From Microbulbifer variabilis (lineage in GTDB: Bacteria > Pseudomonadota > Gammaproteobacteria > Pseudomonadales > Cellvibrionaceae): a stretch of 64,000 nucleotides of DNA. Below are positions 26,205-34,668 of this stretch, piece after piece. Under the pieces are notes generated by a model. The model worked only from the letters and a program-made list of their open reading frames with translations, was not told where the DNA came from and did not search any database. How positions within the stretch are numbered: the stretch's first letter is position 1; each line of letters starts with the position of its first letter. Made by a program: the position numbers and the translations under genes. The DNA is taken from NCBI RefSeq assembly GCF_020524905.1, contig NZ_JAIVKI010000012.1, positions 62,001-126,000 of the forward strand, read 5' to 3'.

Positions 26205-27113
26205 ATGATAAACTTTACCTCTCCATCCTCAATTCTATTTAACCTTGGGGTTTTTACTGAAAGAAAAATAGCTGGCCTCAAACCAAAAAAAATCAATATT
26301 AAAGAAGGGGAGATCTGTTATCTTCAGGGCGGATCGGGTGAGCCACTCATCCTTTTACATGGACTTGGCGCCGACAAAGACAATTGGGTGCGTATTGCCA
26401 GATATTTAACCCGTCACTTTCAAATTATTGCACTTGATTTACCAGGATTTGGAGAGAGCCTTAAAAACCCTGACCTAAACTACGATGTATTGCCCCAAGT
26501 TGAGCGCCTGAATAGTTTCATCAAAGCACTCGACTTAGAACACTTCCATCTTGCCGGCAATTCAATGGGTGGCTACATTGCCGGAAACTTTGCCAATACC
26601 TATTTGGAAAAAATAAAAAGTTTATGGCTTCTGAATCCACTCGGTATCGAGAATTCACTCAACAGTAACATGTTTGAAAAAGTTCTGCACAATGAGCGGC
26701 CAACAATATTGGCAAGGAATCGAAAAGAATATGAGGCACTCATAGATCAAGTCTTTCACAAGAGACCTTTTATACCCGGCTTTGCAGTTTCAGAACTCTC
26801 GAAAACAGCCAAGAGTAATTTCTCATTGCATCTCAAAATATTTAATGATATACATAAAATCAAAGATGGTAAAATCAGATTCTCCTCACCGCTAGAAACA
26901 ACATTAAAAGGATTCCCTCTTCCCACCCTGATTACCTGGGGCAAGGAAGACAGGGTATTACATCCCAGTGCAGGGTCCACATTGTCAACAGAGATGAAAG
27001 GATCCCGATTGGAACTGATGGATGATATCGGGCACCTACCTATGATCGAAGCCCCGAGACTCACAGCGGACCAATTTATTTCATTCAAAAACTCACTTAA
27101 GGAACCCGCTTAA
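26205..27113 (+). CDS. Alpha/beta hydrolase (lipase/esterase-like)
   Basis: About 302 residues of the alpha/beta hydrolase fold: 'LILLHGLGADKDNW' oxyanion region, 'ALDLPGFGES', and the nucleophile elbow 'AGNSMGGYIAGN' (G-x-S-x-G with Asn before Ser, as in many lipase 1-type enzymes), Asp candidate in 'TWGKEDRVL' and His in 'DDIGHLPMIE'. No signal peptide; N-terminal ~30 residues may be an amphipathic or membrane-associated helix ('SILFNLGVFTERKIAGLK'). I chose ATG 26205 rather than the open TTG 26004 for lack of any family sequence upstream. A terminator hairpin follows at 27165. The ester substrate is unknown. Confidence 0.78.
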   Translation: MINFTSPSSILFNLGVFTERKIAGLKPKKINIKEGEICYLQGGSGEPLILLHGLGADKDNWVRIARYLTRHFQIIALDLPGFGESLKNPDLNYDVLPQVERLNSFIKALDLEHFHLAGNSMGGYIAGNFANTYLEKIKSLWLLNPLGIENSLNSNMFEKVLHNERPTILARNRKEYEALIDQVFHKRPFIPGFAVSELSKTAKSNFSLHLKIFNDIHKIKDGKIRFSSPLETTLKGFPLPTLITWGKEDRVLHPSAGSTLSTEMKGSRLELMDDIGHLPMIEAPRLTADQFISFKNSLKEPA

Positions 27114-27164
27114 AAAAGCAATTCACAAGACCTATAGAGTATTAATAGATTCGTAAAGCACATG

Positions 27165-27230
27165 GCATCTCACAGGCCAGTTATTAATTACTTGCCTGGC
27201 CACTGAGAGATGCTGGCAGTTATTTTTTAT
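27165..27230 (+). terminator. Long hairpin terminator after the alpha/beta hydrolase
   Basis: GCATCTC (27165-27171) pairs with GAGATGC (27207-27213) and GGCCAG (27175-27180) with CTGGCC (27196-27201), giving a two-part stem; 'ttatttttta' follows at 27220-27230. Confidence 0.75.
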
Positions 27231-27434
27231 AGGTAGAAAAGTAGTAAATAGATCGCCAACCGACAAAGGCTCCTATAAGGCTGCACTTCAAGCCTAAGAA
27301 ACCACCAATAGCACCATCTGGTATTAAAAATCTCATTCTCTTTGGCGCCAAACGGATTCATCTTAGCGCAATCCATTTGAATCATAGCGAAGGAAAAGTG
27401 AACCTTATAAGGTCAACAAGTACTGAGCATAACA

Positions 27435-28883
27435 ATGAAAAAACAACTAATCTTTCTTTCGACAATATTGTCTATTGCATCGCCCTTAGCCGCTAACGCA
27501 ACTCAAAACAACGCCAAAACTACCAACTTAGCAGAACTATTAATCGAACAATCCGCTGTCGCTTATGGAGGAAAAGACACTCTCAACTCCCTCGAAAAGA
27601 TATATATCGACTACGAAACCACAATAGTAGGCCGAGGGCAAAGCAGGGCAACTACCCCTCCTTGGGACACGATCATCGCAGACCAAAAGGAGGCCATTGA
27701 CTTTTCTCAGATGATGGTCATAACGGAATATACGGGACAAGGTGGCGGCAGTAAGGCCTCGTTCAGGACCGAAATTGAGGGACTTAGTGCTCATAGATTA
27801 GACCTTTACAGGAAAACCATCGCACCAATTAGCACTTCAAATTTCGAGAGCACAGCTGGTCAAATAATAAGAACAAACGGCACACTCCTATTAAAGCAAG
27901 CCCTTAAATATAAAAATAGCAGTGAATATTTAGGCGAACAGCAGTATAAAGATAGAACTCACCACTTAATCAAAATCGAACCAGACAGTGAACCCCCAAT
28001 CACACTGTATATTGATCGAGATACCAAACAGATTACGAAAAGTGAACGATCTATAGGCAACTCAAGAATTGAATATTTTTTTGAAAAATATAGAACACAG
28101 AATGGTATCTTACTTCCTTATGTATCATCTTTTTCAATCAATGGAAATTTGTCTCGACAAATGAAAGTTGAGTCATACACCATCAACAAATCTATTAGAG
28201 ATCTTTTCTTGGCGCCCACCAACTTCACTAAGATCCCGGGTAATGAGATAACTTCACCGACAACCACTAAGATTGATAAGGGTGTCTATTGGGTAACGCA
28301 AAATATGGGTGGCGGGTTATATGGCCAAAGCAGTTTATTTATTGAGCTTAAAGATTATGTGCTAATGGTGGGCGCTTTGTCTGGTGCCAAACAAAGAATA
28401 GAGCACATTAAGCAAACAATCGGAGAAAAACCTATTAAATATGCCGTTATATCCCATCATCACGAGGACCATATTGGGGGAGTTCAAGAGATCCTAGATG
28501 CTGGTATTTCATTGATAGTTGCCGAGGCTCACCAGGCAGCAATTACCGAGTCCCTATCTGATAAAACTAAAGCGCACTTCTATACCATTAATTCGGAAGA
28601 AACCTACTCAGATGAAAGCATGCAGGTCGATATCATTAATGTAGGGCCCACCCCTCACGCGGAAGACTATTTGTTAGTTCACTTACCAAAATTAGGAATT
28701 TTATTCGCTGCAGATCACTTCGAGCCCTTCAGCAATGGCCCTCTACCCCCCCAGAATGAGAATAGTGTATTTCTTGCTAAAATTATCCAAGAAAAAAACC
28801 TTAATATCACAAGAATCATCCCATCCCACAGTACAAGAATAGGCACTTACGAAGATCTCATTACCATGAATAAAACGCTCTAA
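27435..28883 (+). CDS. Exported metallo-beta-lactamase-fold hydrolase
   Basis: 482 residues with a signal peptide ('LIFLSTILSIASPLAANA', cleaved near residue 22). The first ~270 residues are a lipoprotein-carrier-like region of beta strands. The second half is a metallo-beta-lactamase fold: 'VISHHHEDHIGG' supplies the HxHxDH metal site, 'VGPTPHAEDYLLVH' the third His, 'LFAADHFEPF' the bridging Asp and 'IIPSHST' the last His, so a di-metal active site is complete. Relatives hydrolyse lactams, thioesters or phosphodiesters; I cannot name a substrate. The gene ends against the convergent antiporter gene with a palindrome between them. Confidence 0.82.
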   Translation: MKKQLIFLSTILSIASPLAANATQNNAKTTNLAELLIEQSAVAYGGKDTLNSLEKIYIDYETTIVGRGQSRATTPPWDTIIADQKEAIDFSQMMVITEYTGQGGGSKASFRTEIEGLSAHRLDLYRKTIAPISTSNFESTAGQIIRTNGTLLLKQALKYKNSSEYLGEQQYKDRTHHLIKIEPDSEPPITLYIDRDTKQITKSERSIGNSRIEYFFEKYRTQNGILLPYVSSFSINGNLSRQMKVESYTINKSIRDLFLAPTNFTKIPGNEITSPTTTKIDKGVYWVTQNMGGGLYGQSSLFIELKDYVLMVGALSGAKQRIEHIKQTIGEKPIKYAVISHHHEDHIGGVQEILDAGISLIVAEAHQAAITESLSDKTKAHFYTINSEETYSDESMQVDIINVGPTPHAEDYLLVHLPKLGILFAADHFEPFSNGPLPPQNENSVFLAKIIQEKNLNITRIIPSHSTRIGTYEDLITMNKTL

Positions 28884-28905
28884 CAAACAACTTTCTTTTC
28901 CTGTC

Positions 28906-28936
28906 GCCACAATCTAATGGTAACTTCGATTGTGGC
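28906..28936. terminator. Palindrome between convergent genes
   Basis: GCCACAATC (28906-28914) and GATTGTGGC (28928-28936), a perfect 9-base-pair stem with a 13-base loop, between the metallo-beta-lactamase-fold gene and the convergent antiporter gene. Likely a bidirectional terminator, although no long T-run follows on either side. Confidence 0.6.
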
Positions 28937-28964
28937 TGTTGCTAAAAATACAGATACTGAAACG

Positions 28965-30209
28965 TTATATTTCCAGTTTTCTTATCAAGCGCCCACTGGT
29001 AGTCCCCTGCACTAGCAAGGAGAACAGTACTACGCCGAACACCATAGATTGAATCGTCCACCAGTAAGGTAACTCAACAGGAAGAGAAAGTACCAAAGCC
29101 ACTGCAATCACTCCACGCAAACCTCCCCAGCTCATTAGAAGCCTCCAGGGTTTAGAAATTGGAGGGCCAACAAAGCGGGTTAAAGGGGCCACCAATACAA
29201 CGGAAAAGGCTCGTGCACCAAGTGCTGCAGCTGTGGCGATTAATATCGCCAGCCACTGATGAGTGAACATATCCAAGGTAATGACCAAACCCATGACCAC
29301 AAAGATAATTGAGGTAAACAGTAACCCAAGCCACTCCCAGGTTGGCTCGGCATCAATCAAATAAGTTTTTCTTTGTTTTCGCAAGCAGGCTCGCGCCACT
29401 ATGGCACAGGTCATAACGCAAATAATGCCGGATACATGCATAATGTTCTCAGCCAGGTAGAAACTACCAAAAGCAACAACCACCAAAGTCATTAGTGCCG
29501 CACTAGGTGTTCGTAAAAACAAAATAAGCAAGGTAGTTAGCAAGCCTAAAATTAAACCTACCGTAATTCCGCCAAAGAAAATCATGCAAAAATACAAGAC
29601 AACAGAACCAACACTTAATGACGGAGCTTCAATCCCAGCACCAGAGGCTTGTACAATGGAATAGGTAGCCAGACCAAGCACTAAAGAGTAAAGCACCACC
29701 GCCGCCGCATCATTAAATAAGCTCTCGCCCTCAACAAGGGCGAGCAAATCTTCCCCCGTTTTTTCCTGACGAAGTTTGCTCACTACCGATATTGGGTCAG
29801 TCGCTGCCAGAATAGAGCCAGTCAAAAGAGCAGCTATCCAGGGAAAACCCTCTGAGTGACCAATGCCATAGTAAGTAATTGCAGCAATCAAGAAAGCACA
29901 AATAACCAAACCCAGGGTTGAAAATAATAGAATTGGACCGATCCAACGCTTTAAGATCCTTGGGTCCAGCTGCCAAGCAGATTCAAAAATTAAAACTGGA
30001 AGAATTACAAAGAAAACCAACTCCCTTAAACTGGTTGCCCTTAGTCCAATATCATAATCAATCACCGGCAATAAGAAGGCCGCCAGAATACCTGCCAACA
30101 AACACCCCAAAGCGTTGTCAATTTTTAGAATCCTGGAAAAACCCAGCCCCACCACAGCGATTACCGCCAGGAAAAGTGCCTGTCCCACAATAGTGACTAC
30201 TTCGTTCAC
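28965..30209 (-). CDS. Na+/H+ (or K+/H+) antiporter, CPA1/NhaP type
   Basis: 414 residues with about 12 membrane spans. Characteristic blocks are 'LGCLLAGILAAFLLPVIDYD', 'LFNDAAAVVLYSLVLG' (the catalytic Asn-Asp pair 'FNDA' in helix 5-6), 'GSILAATDPISVVSKLR' with the 'ATDP' motif, and 'SWGGLRGVIAVALVLSLPV' (the conserved Arg-Gly region). Exchanges cations for protons across the inner membrane. The open frame begins at ATG 30245, but GTG 30209 has GGGAG seven bases before it and gives a normal start, so I chose it. It lies alone, facing the metallo-beta-lactamase-fold gene. Confidence 0.87.
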   Translation of the reverse strand: MNEVVTIVGQALFLAVIAVVGLGFSRILKIDNALGCLLAGILAAFLLPVIDYDIGLRATSLRELVFFVILPVLIFESAWQLDPRILKRWIGPILLFSTLGLVICAFLIAAITYYGIGHSEGFPWIAALLTGSILAATDPISVVSKLRQEKTGEDLLALVEGESLFNDAAAVVLYSLVLGLATYSIVQASGAGIEAPSLSVGSVVLYFCMIFFGGITVGLILGLLTTLLILFLRTPSAALMTLVVVAFGSFYLAENIMHVSGIICVMTCAIVARACLRKQRKTYLIDAEPTWEWLGLLFTSIIFVVMGLVITLDMFTHQWLAILIATAAALGARAFSVVLVAPLTRFVGPPISKPWRLLMSWGGLRGVIAVALVLSLPVELPYWWTIQSMVFGVVLFSLLVQGTTSGRLIRKLEI

Positions 30210-30245
30210 ATAATTACTCCCAGCCTTTCGTCCAGGTATTCCCAT

Positions 30246-31307
30246 CCCCTGAGAATTTGGATCCGTTGCTCTAAAGATATTCTCATCTCATTAGCCTTTC
30301 TATCGGCACACTTCTCCAAAAAAATTTGACTTGGTCAAATAATGAAACCAACCTCAAGCTTGCCAGTCCTTTAATGGCATATAAGATAAATAATAGAGAG
30401 TGGACATCATTATTTTTTAGCATCCTGATTCAATAGAAATTACCATATTTAGGTCCGTTTTCTCTGCTGAGAATCTCAGGAAAGATCAATTTTAATTCCA
30501 TATCACACAACCATTGGCGCTGCTAGGTTTACGCAGTTAGAGCACCCACAATAAAGATTGATAGGCTGTACAAAACCTACTAGATGCAACTGTTGTTGAT
30601 AAATGCGGCCTAACTGAAGGGCCTCAATATCAGGGAGGCCAAAAACACCAATGCAATTGACTACATGGATTACACCTTTCGACCAGGCAGTCAACATTAC
30701 CAGCTGTCCTTTTTTTGCCCTAGTAGCAAGTTTCGACCATGTTTAGGTTCCACAGCAGTCCAAATCAGGAACGGCAAATAAATACTAGATTAGTATAGGA
30801 AACAAGGAGGATTTGTGCGACGGTGAGGGTTATCAGCAGTAGCTATAGATTATTAGAGGCTATTTGTCTAATAGAGATATTAAAATTATTAATGAGAGTC
30901 AGCACAACCTACCTTGTACTGATCAAAAAGCAAATCTCCTAATCCAAGCTTCCGAACATAGATAAAAATTAAAAATAAAAAGCATGGTGAAAACAGTGCA
31001 TCTCTTGACAGCTGTTAACTCTTTAAAAAAGAACAATCAAGGGGTTTTAAACTTGTGCGGTTGTTAAAAAATCATACAGAACAGAAATCATAAAGGAAAA
31101 CAGGCCCGGCAATAATCCTTATCAACGATCTAAAAATTTTATTAACAATCAGGATATCCAATTTTTTTATTCAGTACAATACATCACCAGCCATTCGACC
31201 ACCAAACCGCATTATTTCTTTTCAAACAGGAATCTCCAAAAAAAAGGGGGATACGATCCTCCGCATCAATCTCCGTGAATAAAAACGGAACATACAGACT
31301 GAGCCAA
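30246..31307. other. Long intergenic gap, AT-rich, no gene supported
   Basis: About 1.06 kb. The only frame of note is a 64-codon one on the minus strand (30503-30697) containing 'YCGCSNC'; it has no clear ribosome site or family and I do not call it. The rest has no repeat, RNA or pseudogene that I recognise, though the low GC content and lack of genes suggest a decayed region. Confidence 0.4.
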
Positions 31308-31922
31308 TCAAAGGGCATTCGAGCCAGGTAAGAATTGTGAGAACATTAAGTATACCGCACATAAAATTAACAGCCCGCCCATAACCAGGTTGAACAGCTT
31401 TATTCTAGAGACTCCGCCCAGTAGATGACGAATTTTATCTCCAGCAAAAGCCCAAAGAGTCAGCGATGCATAGCAAACCCAAAAGTAAATAAATACAAAG
31501 TAAATCAGGCTTAGCTGACTGTGAGGACTGGAAAACAAAGCAACACCGGATACACAAGCGATCCATGCCTTTGGATTTAACCACTGTAGCAGGAATCCTT
31601 CGTGAAAGCGCGGAAGAGATCTTTCATCGACCGTTATTTCTTCAGCTGGAGCATTGGCAATCTTATACCCCATATAGATTACGTATAGAGATCCAGCTGT
31701 GGCTAGGTAGTTTAGTAACTGCGGATAACTCTCCAGTATTTGATAAAACCCAAATCCAATTGTGGCAAGTAATAGGGTAAAACCGATTGTTGCTCCCGAC
31801 ACAAATGGGATGGTGCGAGCGAAACCATGTTGCACCCCAGAGGAAACAATCACCATATTCACGGGGCCTGGTGTAATCGACATCGTCAATGAAAATCCAA
31901 ACATAGCTAAGAACAAGGACAT
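31308..31922 (-). CDS. LysE-family exporter, second copy
   Basis: 204 residues, about six spans. N-terminus 'LTMSITPGPVNMVIVSSGV' has the LysE/RhtB 'PGP' signature, followed by 'FVSGATIGFTLLLATIGFG' and 'NPKAWIACVSGVALF' (the conserved 'NPK' turn of the family). It exports amino-acid-like solutes from the cytoplasm. It is only distantly related to the other LysE protein at 25167. It stands alone with no regulator beside it; a divergent NTF2-like gene begins 145 bases away. Confidence 0.86.
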   Translation of the reverse strand: MSLFLAMFGFSLTMSITPGPVNMVIVSSGVQHGFARTIPFVSGATIGFTLLLATIGFGFYQILESYPQLLNYLATAGSLYVIYMGYKIANAPAEEITVDERSLPRFHEGFLLQWLNPKAWIACVSGVALFSSPHSQLSLIYFVFIYFWVCYASLTLWAFAGDKIRHLLGGVSRIKLFNLVMGGLLILCAVYLMFSQFLPGSNAL

Positions 31923-32066
31923 GTTTGCTCCACGGCAGCATTTAAATTATTATTTCAAAATAAGTAGCTGTTGGGATTGCATATCAGAAGAAATCAAAAC
32001 CGGCCAGCTTTTAACCATTATCAACCCTTAAGATAATTTCAGGCAATCCAAAATAAGGATATCGAA

Positions 32067-32537
32067 TTGAAAAAATCCATTTTATTGGCAATTTTATTGA
32101 TATGTACCAGTTTTCATGTACATGCGAAAACCCCGATAGAGGAACATATCACAGCATTTATTAGTGAATTTTCTTCGAATAACATAAAAGGGACTGCCTC
32201 ACGATTCTTCACAGAATCTCCTCACTTTATTTTTGGCCCTCATATCCTTACCCCAAAAAATTCTAAGCAAGTGGAGAAAATACTCTCTGAGATACACGAT
32301 GCTCTGGCAGAGAAAGGCTATATGAATTCAGAAATTGTTAGTTTTGAGACACATTTTCAGAATGGGAACATGTCGGTAACTACGATACTACTTAAACGCT
32401 ACACTTCGGAGGGGCTGCTTTTGGATCACCAGTGCAGCACCTATACATTGGCAGAAACCACAGAAGGTTGGAAAATCCTATCATGGCTTCCCTCAGAAGT
32501 TAAAGATAATACACGGTGTTTTGCTAGTGAAAGCTAA
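32067..32537 (+). CDS. Exported small NTF2-like protein
   Basis: 156 residues with a signal peptide ('ILLAILLICTSFHVHA', about residues 4-21). The mature part is a compact alpha+beta domain: helix 'PIEEHITAFISEFSSNNI', 'RFFTESPHFIFGPHIL', then strands 'NGNMSVTTILLKRYTSEG' and 'TTEGWKILSWLPSE'. The order fits the SnoaL/NTF2-like superfamily, which has enzymes and binding proteins of many kinds. The start is TTG 32067 with AGGA eight bases before. It is followed by a pseudogene of another NTF2-like protein. No function can be assigned. Confidence 0.7.
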   Translation: MKKSILLAILLICTSFHVHAKTPIEEHITAFISEFSSNNIKGTASRFFTESPHFIFGPHILTPKNSKQVEKILSEIHDALAEKGYMNSEIVSFETHFQNGNMSVTTILLKRYTSEGLLLDHQCSTYTLAETTEGWKILSWLPSEVKDNTRCFASES

Positions 32538-32599
32538 TACCTAGGTTAATCTGCAATGCCAATCCATACAGACGATTTAAAAGGAGTTCAGAGGAATAG

Positions 32600-33061
32600 C
32601 AAACAGTGAAGGACAAGTGATTCTTACACAATTGTACCAAGTTATCACTGGTCCCGAAGGGTTTTTCCGTGACTGGAAAAAAGCAGGAACTATTCGCACC
32701 CTAGGCCAAAGTCATTCGTACCTCTAAAGACAGTAAAGGCAATCCCCAGGCACTGATTTTAATCATTCAGGAATACCCGAAAAACTTTCAGCGGTTAGTT
32801 GGAAACGCAGCTTTTTATGAGGTAGAAACTCACAATATTATCGAGTCATTTGGCAACATTGCCCACGCTTTCAGCACCTATGAAGCCTGGAGAGATAGTG
32901 AAAAAATCCAGTTTATTAAGCGGGGAATCAACTGTATTCAACGTTGCAACGATAGCCATGAGTAGAAAATAGTGAGTATAATCTGGGATGATGAGCGGTA
33001 TGGATTAACCATGCCCCCAAAGTATAACTCTCTAACTGAATCTAAAAGTGTGTCCCAGTAA
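32600..33061 (+). pseudogene. NTF2/SnoaL-like gene inactivated by a frameshift and two nonsense codons
   Basis: Two frames joined give a standard domain. The first frame gives 'VILTQLYQVITGPEGFFRDW' from about 32617; after a frameshift near 32683-32690 the second gives 'VIRTSKDSKGNPQALILII', 'YEVETHNIIESFGNIAHAFS', 'TYEAWRDSEKIQFIKRGINC', then 'DSHE-stop-KIVSIIWDDERYG' ending at TAA 33059. Stop codons are TAG 32702 (where a Gly is usual) and TAG 32963 (where Trp is usual). The 'VESFGNIAHAFSTYE' and 'WxIVSIxWD' blocks are those of nuclear-transport-factor-2-like proteins. No protein can be made full length. Confidence 0.82.
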
Positions 33062-33157
33062 CCGTCTATTGGCCTAAATCAGAGATATCCTAACTTTAAA
33101 ATTCTAATTTATATTAAACATTTCGGATACTTATAAACTCCCTCAAGAGCATGATCT

Positions 33158-33358
33158 ATGAAACTCTACCGATTTCTTACCGGGCCAGATGATTCGAATT
33201 TTTGTTTACGTGTTACCGAGGCGCTTAACAATGGGTGGGAGCTTTATGGAAGCCCAACGCTCACCTCTAATGGGGAGAAAACTCTTGCCGGTCAAGCTAT
33301 TATCAAGGAGATTGCAAATGAGGAATTTAAAGGGAATATCTCATTAGGGGATTACTAG
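33158..33358 (+). CDS. DUF1737 small protein
   Basis: 66 residues. 'MKLYRFLTGPDDSNFCLRV' followed by 'EALNNGWELYGSPTLT' and 'LAGQAIIKE' is the DUF1737 pattern, a short domain of unknown role in many proteobacteria. The start codon is the ATG at 33158 with a weak CAAGAG upstream. Neighbours are the NTF2-like pseudogene upstream and a convergent epoxide hydrolase gene. Confidence 0.8.
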   Translation: MKLYRFLTGPDDSNFCLRVTEALNNGWELYGSPTLTSNGEKTLAGQAIIKEIANEEFKGNISLGDY

Positions 33359-33392
33359 GTTCTTTGAGTCTGGGAGAAGAGGCTTTTGACCT

Positions 33393-34541
33393 CTATACCA
33401 AGCTTCTCTTCCAGGCTCTGATTTCCTCGACATAGAGATCTGGCTGTTCAAAAGCGGAAAAGTGCCCTCCCCGATTCAAGTGATTCCAATAGCAAATATT
33501 TTTATAACGACCTTCAGCCCATGAACGGGGGATTCTCACTATCTCTCCCGGGTAAATACTGACCCCGGTTGGCAATTGCACCACCTTATCTTGATCAGGG
33601 CCGTAGGGGATATCGAAGCTTTCCCAATATAAACGTGAAGACGAAGCCGCTGTATTTGTCAGCCAATAGAGCATGATATTGTCCAACAATTCATTTCTGG
33701 TAAAAATACTCTCCAGAGTACCCTGGCAATCGCTCCACAGATGGAATTTCTCCAATATCCAGGCAGCCTGACCTATAGGAGAATCCGCAAGGCTATACGC
33801 CAATGTTTGAGGGCGGGTACTCTGTTCCTTGGCAAAACCTGAATCCCATCGATTGAAAAATCGTATTCCGGCCAGAGCCTCTTTCTCCTCCTCACTGGGC
33901 TGTATCAGGGCTTCTACGGTTGGTTCCTCTTTGGGATTGTTGATATGAATAGCTTTACAGGCGCCCCTGTTCTGAATGCCAATCTCAGTAGTCACTGACC
34001 GCCCCCAATCTCCCCCCTGGGCCAAATAGGATTGATATCCCAGTCGATTCATCAACGTATCCCAGGCTGTGGCAATTCTGGGCACTCCCCATCCCGTTTT
34101 CGCCGGCTTACCGGAGAAGGCGAAACCTGGAAGTGATGGGCAAACCACATGGAAGGCATCCTTGGCATTTCCAGCAAATTGAGTTGGCTCCGTCAGAGGC
34201 CCTATCACTTTAAGGAATTCCACAAAGGAGCTGGGCCAGCCATGAGTGATCACAATTGGCGTGGCACTGGTATGGCTGCTTTTTACATGAATGAAATGAA
34301 TGTCTAGGTCGTGAATAGTGGTGGTGAAATGGTCATATTGGTTGAGCCTCTGCTGGGTAGCATACCAGTCATAGTCATTTAACCAGTGGTCACAGAAATC
34401 CCTGAGATAATCCAGGGGAACACCCTGACCCCAACCATCGACGGTTTCCGCCTCAGGCCAGCGGGCTTCTCTCATCCGCCGATGCATATCTGCCAATTGC
34501 GATTCCTGTATATCAATACTGAAAGGTTTGATCTGCGTCAT
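33393..34541 (-). CDS. Epoxide hydrolase-like alpha/beta hydrolase
   Basis: 382 residues, the length of microsomal-type bacterial epoxide hydrolases. The first ~110 residues are the epoxide hydrolase N-terminal cap domain ('FSIDIQESQLADMHRRMREA', 'WPEAETVDGWGQGVPLDYL'). Catalytic features: oxyanion 'HGWPSSFVEFLKVIG', the nucleophile Asp in 'AQGGDWGRSV', and the C-terminal His in 'NRGGHFSAFEQPD'. It opens epoxides to diols, or is an esterase-like relative. It is convergent with the DUF1737 gene and divergent from the radical SAM gene, standing alone. Confidence 0.88.
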   Translation of the reverse strand: MTQIKPFSIDIQESQLADMHRRMREARWPEAETVDGWGQGVPLDYLRDFCDHWLNDYDWYATQQRLNQYDHFTTTIHDLDIHFIHVKSSHTSATPIVITHGWPSSFVEFLKVIGPLTEPTQFAGNAKDAFHVVCPSLPGFAFSGKPAKTGWGVPRIATAWDTLMNRLGYQSYLAQGGDWGRSVTTEIGIQNRGACKAIHINNPKEEPTVEALIQPSEEEKEALAGIRFFNRWDSGFAKEQSTRPQTLAYSLADSPIGQAAWILEKFHLWSDCQGTLESIFTRNELLDNIMLYWLTNTAASSSRLYWESFDIPYGPDQDKVVQLPTGVSIYPGEIVRIPRSWAEGRYKNICYWNHLNRGGHFSAFEQPDLYVEEIRAWKRSLV

Positions 34542-34668
34542 TCGTCGACCCCTTCCTTAAACACAATGACTGAGTAGCCGCTGATAGCTAATCACAAAAT
34601 GTGATTGAGCATTGCTTTGTACTAAATCGAAATCGTAAACTGTACAAACATACAGCTCACCAGTTCCA

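Noticed and set aside
30503..30697. 64-codon frame with a Cys-x-Cys-x-x-Cys cluster
   Set aside because: No ribosome site and no family; it may be a gene remnant but I cannot support that.
30984..31067. Short frame MVKTVHLLTAVNSLKKNN... considered as a thiolase-end remnant or small peptide
   Set aside because: Only 27 codons, no ribosome site, and the resemblance is too weak.
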